This document shows positions 56,640 through 64,000 of a DNA stretch of 64,000 bases, piece by piece. The DNA lies in the NCBI RefSeq assembly GCF_900166665.1, contig NZ_LT800494.1, positions 710,673-774,672 of the forward strand, in the 5' to 3' direction. Both the position numbers and the translations under genes were made by a program. The number at the start of each line of letters is the position of its first letter. Position 1 is the stretch's first letter. The notes beneath the pieces are model-generated. The model saw only the letters and a list, made by a program, of their open reading frames with translations, had not been told where the DNA came from and did not search any database. Origin of the DNA: Cytobacillus gottheilii (GTDB lineage Bacteria; Bacillota; Bacilli; Bacillales; Cytobacillaceae).

Positions 56640-56747
56640 TTTCAATAAAAAGGATCGCTAATGTTTCCCACTTTTCTTTACTCATCAACATAATTTTTTT
56701 CTTATTGGCAAAACTACTCCCAATTATAAGATGAAAGGATATCACAT

Positions 56748-58055
56748 ATGAATTCTTTTATTGGAAAGATAAAAGTTGTTTTTCAGGGAAATGACGATTT
56801 TTTCTGTAAAAAACAAATAATCTGCGGCGAGTCCGTTTTTGTAATAGGTTTAGACAGCTTGGTTGAATTAGATAAAACACTTGGAGAACTGAAAGAATAT
56901 AAGGCAATCGAAGAGATTGAGCAGCATGGAGAGGAGGTGGCGGATATTGAAACAGCTGAAGCCTCTCTATTAGAAGGCAAACTGCTGCTTGCCAGAACAA
57001 ATAAGGATCTTGCTATTAGTCTTGTACCAGCTCCTGTTTCCTTAAATCGTTCGATTGAAAGCTCTTCAAATGAAAATGTTGTGTTAGGTTCGCCCATTTC
57101 TTTCAATGAGGATATTAAACTCAATATTGGACTGGTCAGGAAGAATATGAAATCACAGCATTTAAAGGTTAAAACCTATGAAATTGGCAAACAGTATAAG
57201 AAGGAAATAGCTCTTCTCTATCATCAGGAAACGGTTCATTCTGAACTGCTGTCCAAAATCCAAGGTCAAATTACAAAATTTATGCATCAAGCAGAACTTG
57301 ATTGTATACAGGATGCCTATAAGATGCTTGGATTAAAAAAGTGGAGTTTCGTTACGCAAATCAATACAACTGAAATCCCAGATGAAGCGCTGCGGGCAAT
57401 CAGAAAGGGAAGAGTGGTTCTATTTATTGATAGACTATCATTAGCTCTTATCCTGCCTGGTGTATTAAGAGATATGATTTTTTTGTATAACGACCATAAT
57501 TACCCATACCCGCTTATGCTCTCTGTACGGATGCTCCGAATAATGGGTATTCTTCTTGCGTTAATTATTCCTGGATTATATGTAGCATTAGTGGCAGTAA
57601 ACCCCGAAGTACTAAGAATAGAGATTGCATTGTCAGTTGCACAAAGCAGGGAGGGTGTTCCCTATCCAGCGATTATTGAGATTCTTATTATGCTTCTGAT
57701 CCTAGAATTAATCTTAGAGGCAAGTATCCGGCTGCCAAACAGTATTGGTCCTACAATCACAATGGTAGGGGGCATTATTTTAGGACAGGCGGTTGTAGAA
57801 GCAAAGCTGGTCAGTAACCTGCTCATCATTATTTTAGCTGCAGCTACAATTGCCAACTCGACCATAGTAGGATTTCAAAATTCCATTTCTATAAGGATCT
57901 TTAAGTATCTTATCGTTTTCCTGGCATCCCTTTATGGGATTCTTGGTCTTTTGGTAGGCTTGTTTATGATATGTACCTATTTGTCCAGTATTGAAACATT
58001 CGGCATTCCCTATTTGCATTTTAATTTAAATAAAGGAGAAAAAAGCAGTGGATAA
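56748..58055 (+). CDS. spore germinant receptor A subunit (GerA family)
   Basis: 435 residues: an N-terminal soluble domain (about 1-220), then a membrane domain of several helices (PEVLRIEIALSVAQSREGVPYP and NSIGPTITMVGGIILGQAVVEA are the classic GerAA blocks). With the B and C subunits it forms a receptor in the inner spore membrane that senses nutrients and starts germination; the nutrient is unknown. It is shorter at the N-terminus than GerAA of B. subtilis (about 480). The B gene overlaps its end by 8 nt. Forespore expression is expected, but I could not fix a sigma-G promoter. Confidence 0.93.
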   Translation: MNSFIGKIKVVFQGNDDFFCKKQIICGESVFVIGLDSLVELDKTLGELKEYKAIEEIEQHGEEVADIETAEASLLEGKLLLARTNKDLAISLVPAPVSLNRSIESSSNENVVLGSPISFNEDIKLNIGLVRKNMKSQHLKVKTYEIGKQYKKEIALLYHQETVHSELLSKIQGQITKFMHQAELDCIQDAYKMLGLKKWSFVTQINTTEIPDEALRAIRKGRVVLFIDRLSLALILPGVLRDMIFLYNDHNYPYPLMLSVRMLRIMGILLALIIPGLYVALVAVNPEVLRIEIALSVAQSREGVPYPAIIEILIMLLILELILEASIRLPNSIGPTITMVGGIILGQAVVEAKLVSNLLIIILAAATIANSTIVGFQNSISIRIFKYLIVFLASLYGILGLLVGLFMICTYLSSIETFGIPYLHFNLNKGEKSSG

Positions 58056-59124
58056 AAGCTGGCAGATTGTAGTGATGTACATACTGACACACTTAGGACT
58101 AATATTCTTTCTATACCCTGCAAATATCATAGAGAGTTCAAGTGAAGCTCAATGGATCCCAATAGGCATAGGCGTTATCTTGCATTTTGTAATCGTCTTA
58201 ATTTACTTAAAAGGATTAAGTTACTTTCAAAATAAAAATATTATTGACATCTATTCTTCTTTTGGGAAGCTATGGACCATCCTTTTATTAATACCTACAG
58301 GCTTATACTTATTAATAATCAATATCATTACGGTCAGAGCTTATTCAGAGATCATTAATATCATTTTTCTTACAAAGACTCCGCTTTGGGCTATAATGCT
58401 CCTTATTCTGTCTATTTCCTGTTATTTGTCCATGCAGAAGCTTTCAGCCATTTTTAAGACAGGCTTTCTCTTGTCTTTTCTTTTTCTCCCATTAGTTCTA
58501 TTTGTTATATGTATTTCTTTTCAGAATGTAGATTGGCGCTATGCTTTTCCTATGTGGAGCAGTGACTTCTCTTTTATCAAAAAGCAATCTTATTTTAATA
58601 GTTACTTTGCTATTGGGGGAGGGTTCCTATTTTTAGGTTTTATCCAGCCTGTGCTATCTTTTCGGAAGAAACGGATCGTTATTGGCCTGGCAGCAATAGT
58701 ACCTGCCTTTTTATTATCTGTTTATGTGCCAGTGTTAACATTTGGTCAGGCTACAGCTGAGACCTTTATATTTCCCTATGTTGCTGCTGTCGATGGCATC
58801 AATATATCTTGGCTCATGTTTGATCGGATCACCATGTTTTTTCTTTTATGCCTAATCACATTTATTATGTTGTTTATTGCGCTTGTTTTATGGAAAACAG
58901 TACAAATTACAAAATATTATATTCCTATTTTATCAGAGAAATGGGCAGCGATTGGCCTGGCATTCTTCATCTATTGCATCTGCCTGCGTATCCCTGATTG
59001 GAGTGACACAGAGAGATTGTTTCAGATTAATACGCCTTTACGATTTTACGTCATTTTACTTGTTCCGCTTTCCATATTTGCTTTAGGTTTTTGGAAGAAA
59101 CGTAAAGAGGGTGTGAATGGGTGA
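58048..59124 (+). CDS. spore germinant receptor B subunit (GerB family)
   Basis: 358 residues with ten membrane helices, the GerAB/APC-like transporter fold (QIVVMYILTHLGLIFFLYPANI at the start, later LSFRKKRIVIG). This subunit is thought to hold the germinant-binding pocket. It starts at a GTG inside the end of the A gene with GGAGAAAAAAGC upstream. It overlaps the C gene by 4 nt. Middle gene of a gerA-type tricistron. Confidence 0.92.
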   Translation: MDKSWQIVVMYILTHLGLIFFLYPANIIESSSEAQWIPIGIGVILHFVIVLIYLKGLSYFQNKNIIDIYSSFGKLWTILLLIPTGLYLLIINIITVRAYSEIINIIFLTKTPLWAIMLLILSISCYLSMQKLSAIFKTGFLLSFLFLPLVLFVICISFQNVDWRYAFPMWSSDFSFIKKQSYFNSYFAIGGGFLFLGFIQPVLSFRKKRIVIGLAAIVPAFLLSVYVPVLTFGQATAETFIFPYVAAVDGINISWLMFDRITMFFLLCLITFIMLFIALVLWKTVQITKYYIPILSEKWAAIGLAFFIYCICLRIPDWSDTERLFQINTPLRFYVILLVPLSIFALGFWKKRKEGVNG

Positions 59125-60188
59125 AAAGATGTTTGCTTCTTATCCTATTGCTTACTTCAATGTTCATCCTAAGCGGCTGCTGGGATAATAAAGACATTAA
59201 TCATCGTGTGATGCCTGTTGTACTCGGTGTGTCACAGAAGGACGAAAACTATGAAGTGTATCTGCAGATTCCGCAGCCGGCCGGGGGACAGATTGAAACG
59301 ATCGTTGTGTCTGGTACTGGTAAAACTGTAAATGAGGTTGTTGACCGCATAAGTGCAAATATGGAAAGAAGTGTGGATCTTTTGCATGTCAAAGTCGTTG
59401 TTGTGGACCGAGAGCTAGCAGAAAAAGGAGTGAAGGATCTTATTTCTGGTTTTATCCGTTCAAGGGATATATCCTCCAAAGCTTTATTCGCTGTCATTGA
59501 TCAGGATCTATCTGCATTTTTTGGTGCAATGACAAGTGAACCCAAAGCTGAAGGTACCATTTTATTAGATTTCTTTGAGAAAAGTGCGGGCTGGGATCCG
59601 CAAATAGCATTAACAAGAATATGGGAAGTATATCGAAGCATCTATTCTTACACAAATGATGTTGCTGTTCCTTTGATGAAGCTTGGAAAAACAACATTGG
59701 TCGAGCATACAGGTTCTGCGATGATTAAAAATGGCGTAATGATGGGCGATATCTCAGCCCACAAAACTCTATTATATAATGCCTTCAATGGAGAAAGTAC
59801 ACTAGGGAAAATTGAAGTCCTGGATGATGCGAGTGTCATGATCCTAGGTGAGAAAATGAAGTTTAAAAGCAGAATGGAAGAAGATAAGCCAATTTTTTCA
59901 CTGTTTTTAAAACTAAAAGTAACCATATTAGAAACGATTAATGATCCTTCTGAAAACGAGATCAAAAAGGAATTAGAACAGCTGCTGACTGAAAGATATC
60001 AAAGCCTTTTTGAGGAGATGAAAGAAAGCGGGGCAGACATTCTCGGAATAGGCCAATACTATAGGCGCGAAATTCCTCGTGATCAACTAAAAGAATGGCG
60101 CAGTGTTTATTTCCCAGAACTGAAAGTAGACTTTGATATAGAGATAGATATTCAAAACACAGGGAATCTAAAAATGCCTAAAAAATAA
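59121..60188 (+). CDS. spore germinant receptor C subunit (Ger(x)C lipoprotein)
   Basis: 355 residues. A lipoprotein signal (LLLILLLTSMFILSGCWD) with the lipobox LSGC places Cys near 20, followed by DNKDINHRVMPVVLGVS, the Ger(x)C hallmark. Three alpha/beta domains follow. It is anchored to the outer face of the inner spore membrane and completes the receptor. It starts at a GTG overlapping the end of the B gene. Last gene of the operon. Confidence 0.93.
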   Translation: MKRCLLLILLLTSMFILSGCWDNKDINHRVMPVVLGVSQKDENYEVYLQIPQPAGGQIETIVVSGTGKTVNEVVDRISANMERSVDLLHVKVVVVDRELAEKGVKDLISGFIRSRDISSKALFAVIDQDLSAFFGAMTSEPKAEGTILLDFFEKSAGWDPQIALTRIWEVYRSIYSYTNDVAVPLMKLGKTTLVEHTGSAMIKNGVMMGDISAHKTLLYNAFNGESTLGKIEVLDDASVMILGEKMKFKSRMEEDKPIFSLFLKLKVTILETINDPSENEIKKELEQLLTERYQSLFEEMKESGADILGIGQYYRREIPRDQLKEWRSVYFPELKVDFDIEIDIQNTGNLKMPKK

Positions 60189-60252
60189 GAAAGAACTCGA
60201 GTAAGAAAGAAGCGATATACCCAAAAACTGCATAAATCCAACCCCGTTGCAC

Positions 60253-60270
60253 AAAATACATATGTATTTT
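60253..60270. promoter_or_regulatory. 18-bp palindrome with CATA-N2-TA, before the manganese catalase gene
   Basis: AAAATACATATGTATTTT is a perfect palindrome. CATATGTA inside it fits the -10 of sigma-E/sigma-K promoters, and an AC lies 16 nt before. This suggests mother-cell expression, but the match is short. Confidence 0.35.
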
Positions 60271-60296
60271 ATATACTTAAAAAGAGGGTGCAGCCA

Positions 60297-61133
60297 ATGT
60301 TCTATCATATTAAAGAGCTTCAGTATAATGCAAAGCCAGAACGTCCGGATCCTGTTTATGCAAAGAAGCTTCAGGAAATACTCGGGGGCCAGTATGGTGA
60401 GATGAGTGTAATGGTTCAGTATTTGTTTCAGGGATGGAATTGCCGAGCAGAGAAAAAGTACCGTGATATGCTGTTGGATATTGGAACAGAAGAAATTGCC
60501 CATGTTGAAATGCTGGCTACGATGATTGCTCAGCTTCTTGATGGTGCCCCTGTTAAGGAACAGGAGGCAGCAGCCAAAGATCCTATTATCCATGCAGCAA
60601 TGGGCGGAATGAATCCGCAGCATGTAATTGTCGGCGGACTTGGAGCCAAGCCTGATGATAGTACAGGCTACCCTTGGAATTCACGCTATACAATAGCCAG
60701 CGGAAATTTGCTCGCGGACTTTCGTGCCAATTTAAATGCAGAATCACAAGGGAGATTGCAGGCAGTGCGGCTTTACGAAATGACTGATGATCCTGGTGTT
60801 AGAGATATGCTCTCATTCATGATTGCCAGAGATACGATGCATCAAAATCAGTGGCTAGCTGCTATTGCGGAAATTGAGCAAAAAGAAGGTTTAGTTGTAC
60901 CTGCAACATTCAACAGAGAAAATGAAAAACAAGAAGTTTCTTACTCATTTATGAATTATTCAAAAGGAACAGAAAGCGCTGCTGGCCGCTGGGCATCTGG
61001 TGCAAGTATGGATGGAAAGGGTCAATTTGAATATATTGAAAATCCAGAGGCTATGGGTCAAATCCCGAATCTTGCTCCTGCACCAGTATATGTACATGGA
61101 ACACTTCCTGGATCACCGCCTCCAATGCAATAG
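60297..61133 (+). CDS. manganese catalase family protein (YdbD/YjqC/CotJC type)
   Basis: 278 residues, ferritin-like four-helix core. The dimanganese ligands are likely Glu in GGQYGEMSV, Glu and His in EEIAHVEM, Glu in NLNAES and His in RDTMHQNQW, all present. It should decompose hydrogen peroxide; family members are found in spore coats of Bacillus. The ATG at 60297 follows AGAGGGTG, with the GTG at 60288 inside that site. It stands alone after the germination operon, with a palindromic CATATGTA upstream and a terminator after. Confidence 0.9.
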   Translation: MFYHIKELQYNAKPERPDPVYAKKLQEILGGQYGEMSVMVQYLFQGWNCRAEKKYRDMLLDIGTEEIAHVEMLATMIAQLLDGAPVKEQEAAAKDPIIHAAMGGMNPQHVIVGGLGAKPDDSTGYPWNSRYTIASGNLLADFRANLNAESQGRLQAVRLYEMTDDPGVRDMLSFMIARDTMHQNQWLAAIAEIEQKEGLVVPATFNRENEKQEVSYSFMNYSKGTESAAGRWASGASMDGKGQFEYIENPEAMGQIPNLAPAPVYVHGTLPGSPPPMQ

Positions 61134-61140
61134 AAAAATA

Positions 61141-61178
61141 AAAGACTATCGAGCTTCTGTTCGATAGTCTTTATTTTA
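61141..61178. terminator. terminator between catalase and aldehyde dehydrogenase genes
   Basis: AAAGACTATCGA / TCGATAGTCTTT stem with TTATTTT after it; it may serve both converging genes. Confidence 0.85.
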
Positions 61179-61192
61179 ATCGCTGGTAGGGT

Positions 61193-62563
61193 CTAACCCA
61201 AAAATCTCCGGATCCATTTCAACCCATCTTTGCTGTTTGGATAGCGAAATGGCATATCAAAAACCGTAGACTGTTTGAGGACACTTTTTTCATGAGAGAA
61301 GGCATCAAAGCTGCTTTTGCCATGATAGGAACCCATGCCGCTTGTTCCGACACCGCCAAAAGGCAGGTGGGGAGTGGCTAAATGATATAGCGTGTCATTA
61401 ATGCAGCCGCCGCCAAATGAAATGCTTTCAAGAATATGATGTTCGATCTGTTTATCACTTGTAAATAAATAGAGCGCAAGCGGGTTTGGAAAGTTTAAAA
61501 CACCAGCTATTACATCATCAATGTCCTTATATTCCATAATAGGAAGGAGCGGACCAAAAATTTCATCCTCCATAATAGAGGATTCCCAATTTACATCTGT
61601 GATGACAGTTGGTTCAATGGAGAGTTTTTCTTTATTTGTTTTCCCACCGTATGCAATTTGGCCGCTTGTCAGAAAGTCTTCAAGGCGATTAAAGTGCTTT
61701 TCACTGACGATGCGGGTATAGTCCCGATTTTCGAGCGGCTCTTTGCCATATAGATCGGCAATGGCATCTTTTAGGCACACTAAAAAGGAATCTTTTACTT
61801 TTTCATGTACATAAACATAATCTGGTGCAATGCACGTTTGACCTGCATTGATAAATTTGCCCCAGGCAATGCGCTTAGCTGCAAGCTTTAAGTCTGCATC
61901 ATGGTGAACGATGGCAGGGCTTTTTCCGCCAAGCTCAAGGGTAAGAGGAGTCAGATGCTTCGAGGCAGCTTCCATCACAATCTTTCCAACAGGTACACTC
62001 CCCGTGAAGAATAAATAGTCAAAGGGCTCGTTCAACAAGGTTTGGCTGGTTTCAACGGCACCTTCCACGACTGCAATGTACTCTTCTGGAAATACAGATT
62101 CTATCATCTTCTTAATGAGAGCAGACACGGTTGGCGTAAGCTCAGATGGCTTAATAACCGCACAATTTCCAGCACTGATTGCGCCTATTAATGGAGCGAT
62201 CGCCAGCTGGAACGGGTAATTCCAAGGTGCGATAATTAATGCGCTTCCATATGGCTGCGGATAAATATAGCCTTTTGTTCCTGTATGGCTTAAAGCTGTT
62301 TTCACTTTTCGAGGTTTTGCCCATTTGTGTAAATGCTTTTTTGTAAACTTAATTTCCTCTAATAGAATACCAATTTCCGTTGTATATGCTTCAAATTCTG
62401 ACTTGTTTAAGTCTTTGCGAAGTGCTTCTATAATCTCTTGCTCCTGGTCTTTGATAATAGAGCGCAACTGATCCAATGCTTCTAACCGAAAAGAAATGCT
62501 TTTGGTTTGATTGCTTCGAAAATATTCTTGTTGCTTGTGCCGTAATGCCTTGTAGTTTTCCAA
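61193..62563 (-). CDS. aldehyde dehydrogenase (YwdH type)
   Basis: 456 residues, of the short class-3-like family (YwdH of B. subtilis, fatty aldehyde dehydrogenases). APWNYPFQL near the N-terminus, FTGSVPVGK for NAD(P) binding, LELGGKSP with the general base Glu, and NAGQTCIAPD with the catalytic Cys are intact, as is EIFGPLLPI. It oxidises aldehydes to acids; a medium- or long-chain aldehyde is likely. The C-terminus (FRYPNSKDGLKWIRRFLG) is basic and amphipathic. It starts at a TTG with AAGGAGTG about 9 nt before. Confidence 0.92.
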   Translation of the reverse strand: MENYKALRHKQQEYFRSNQTKSISFRLEALDQLRSIIKDQEQEIIEALRKDLNKSEFEAYTTEIGILLEEIKFTKKHLHKWAKPRKVKTALSHTGTKGYIYPQPYGSALIIAPWNYPFQLAIAPLIGAISAGNCAVIKPSELTPTVSALIKKMIESVFPEEYIAVVEGAVETSQTLLNEPFDYLFFTGSVPVGKIVMEAASKHLTPLTLELGGKSPAIVHHDADLKLAAKRIAWGKFINAGQTCIAPDYVYVHEKVKDSFLVCLKDAIADLYGKEPLENRDYTRIVSEKHFNRLEDFLTSGQIAYGGKTNKEKLSIEPTVITDVNWESSIMEDEIFGPLLPIMEYKDIDDVIAGVLNFPNPLALYLFTSDKQIEHHILESISFGGGCINDTLYHLATPHLPFGGVGTSGMGSYHGKSSFDAFSHEKSVLKQSTVFDMPFRYPNSKDGLKWIRRFLG

Positions 62564-62813
62564 CTATTCCGCACTCCTTCTTTTTGGAGAGTAAATTGAA
62601 TATTTCATTTGCCTTTTAGCAATAGTAAGTTGTCTATATCATATCATGTAATATAAGTGAGCTCATGAATTGAGCACCTGCGATGATTCTCATTTGTGAG
62701 ATTTTTGTGTACTTTCAGAGTGAACATCAGATTATGCTTGGAATAGTTAACTTCTAAGAATTGTTTATGGTAAAATTCAACTAACCATTTTTCTTTATAG
62801 AGGGGCCCATACA

Positions 62814-64000
62814 GTGAACAAAACAGTGTTAGACAAATTAAAAACATACATATATGGTTTTGATGTTTTGGAAATTGATGTTTTCCCGGCAGAGGGCGAT
62901 CGTCATTCCTTCGACTTTATCGATCGTGAGGAAGATGAGGTGATTGCTTCAGCAAATTTTGATGAAGAAGGTCTGGCTAACTTTTCTATCTATAATGATG
63001 AAGAATCTCAAGCGGGACCACTAAACAGAGATGCACTGATTAATAAAGCGTATACCTTTATTGATGAATTTTTCCCACAGAACTTCAGTGATAGCCTCTG
63101 TTTATCTGCTCTAATTGATATGGGAGATTTCACGATGATTGTCTTTAATCAGAAAGACAAAAAGTTTGGGCTTGAGCTTCCTAATTCCGGCGTAAGCTTT
63201 TCAATTATGCCAAATGGAATCATCAGTCATGTGGAAAGAGATTATCATAAGGTAGAAGTTATTTATCCGGGCAGTTGTATTACAGCTGCAAAAGCAAAGA
63301 ATATATTTTTGAAAGAGCTTCGGTTAGTGCCTGTAGTCGCTAAATATGATAAAGAAACATATGTGAACGGAGATAACCGCCATTATTTTGTTTACGAAAT
63401 AGAAGATTATGTGATGGAGGTAGGAGCTGACGGAAAGCTGCAGACAATTGAAATGTTCGGAGTTGAACAACAGCAGTATGCTGGAGAGGTTCATCTGCCA
63501 AATCCTGCTGATTTATATACACTTGCGGGATTAACGGAAGATCATATGAAAATATACGAGCGTAAAACAAAAAAAGGCCGTATTGAGGTTTGGAGTGAGA
63601 AGACCAAGGAAGAGCTTGCTGTTGAGGATGCGGAACTGGCGGAAATCCAATTAGCGATTCCGAATACGGTTAAAATGCTCTTTAATCAGGATGGAGGATT
63701 GCTGCGTTTATTAAGTGAAAATAATAGCTCAAATGAAACGGCGATTACAGCAGAACAAGCACTGGAAAAAGCGAATGAAGTGATAGCTGGAGAATATACA
63801 AAAAATGCGAATACGTTTCAATTACTTCAAGGTGATCCCGAATTGCATCATTATATTAATCAAGAACATGCAGAAAAATATGCTTATCGTTTTTGTTATC
63901 ACCGCTTTGAACAAGGCATTAAAGTTCAGAATGCAATGATTGCTATTGAAATTAGTGCCAAGACGGCTGCCCTGCTTAGAGTCGAAACCGATCAGGCTAT
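62814..64000 (+). CDS. YcdB/YcdC-like protein, N-terminal part (3' end outside window)
   Basis: The frame is open from GTG 62814, which has AGAGGGG 8 nt upstream, to the end of the window (395 codons). It has no clear signal peptide. Repeated alpha-beta units are seen (YTFIDEFFPQNF ... SGVSFSIMPNGIISHVERDYHKVEVIYPG, then DLYTLAGLTEDHMKIY and EQALEKANEVI), which resemble the YcdB/YcdC repeats of Bacillus proteins with unknown function. The end cannot be judged. Confidence 0.6.
   Translation, partial: MNKTVLDKLKTYIYGFDVLEIDVFPAEGDRHSFDFIDREEDEVIASANFDEEGLANFSIYNDEESQAGPLNRDALINKAYTFIDEFFPQNFSDSLCLSALIDMGDFTMIVFNQKDKKFGLELPNSGVSFSIMPNGIISHVERDYHKVEVIYPGSCITAAKAKNIFLKELRLVPVVAKYDKETYVNGDNRHYFVYEIEDYVMEVGADGKLQTIEMFGVEQQQYAGEVHLPNPADLYTLAGLTEDHMKIYERKTKKGRIEVWSEKTKEELAVEDAELAEIQLAIPNTVKMLFNQDGGLLRLLSENNSSNETAITAEQALEKANEVIAGEYTKNANTFQLLQGDPELHHYINQEHAEKYAYRFCYHRFEQGIKVQNAMIAIEISAKTAALLRVETDQA

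Overview
This 64 kb window comes from a low-GC, endospore-forming member of the Bacillaceae. The gene order gpmI-eno ... secG-est-rnr-smpB-ssrA is the one seen around the glycolytic operon of Bacillus subtilis. A gerA-type germinant receptor operon, strong AGGAGG ribosome binding sites, ATG/GTG/TTG starts and many U-tailed hairpin terminators agree with this. The nearest genus cannot be named from the sequence alone.

Layout. (1) 0-9 kb is conserved core: the end of gpmI, eno, a NERD-domain nuclease-like gene, secG, est, rnr, smpB and the tmRNA gene. (2) 9-17 kb is accessory surface and signalling DNA: a lone HD-GYP protein, a giant acidic repeat protein of about 2023 residues split by a one-base frameshift, and a soluble PAS chemoreceptor-like protein. 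(3) 17-27 kb holds a HesB-like gene, an overlooked 51-residue gene, a DUF3231 protein, an arsR-arsB-arsC operon, an MFS transporter, a universal stress protein, a serine recombinase without its catalytic residues and a lipoteichoic acid synthase-type enzyme. (4) 26.9-34.8 kb is a zinc-starvation island: five near-palindromic Zur boxes precede three COG0523 GTPases, a YcgR/YcgQ-like membrane pair, zinc-free ribosomal proteins S14, L31 and L33, a FAD enzyme and an unrecognised 121-residue protein. (5) 35-40 kb has doxX behind a Rex/Fnr-type palindrome and a PadR-regulated ABC exporter operon. (6) 40-47 kb has a TPP riboswitch with thiC, a Cache-GGDEF diguanylate cyclase, the BdbC/BdbD disulfide pair, a DUF6944 repeat protein and a frameshifted second NERD gene. 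(7) 47.5-56.6 kb has a complete DMSO-reductase-type operon (TorD-like chaperone, A, B, C) behind a second Rex/Fnr-type box, followed by a persulfide set: CoA-disulfide reductase-rhodanese, CstR and a thioredoxin, all with CstR-like operators, plus a TlpA-type thioredoxin with a membrane partner. (8) 56.7-64 kb has the germinant receptor operon, a manganese catalase, an aldehyde dehydrogenase and the start of a YcdB/YcdC-like gene.

Two kinds of interspersed repeat stand out. Three arrays of a GGCGGAT core spaced every 20-21 bp (2.1, 2.4 and 34.9 kb) share the same internal order of unit types. Two copies of a strongly structured Bacillaceae intergenic repeat lie at 21.8 and 30.8 kb. The most interesting leads are the iteron-like arrays linked to a NERD gene and its decayed copy, the new candidate Zur-regulon members, the catalytically dead resolvase, and the single-base break in the giant surface protein. 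No tRNA, rRNA, prophage, insertion sequence or CRISPR array was seen.
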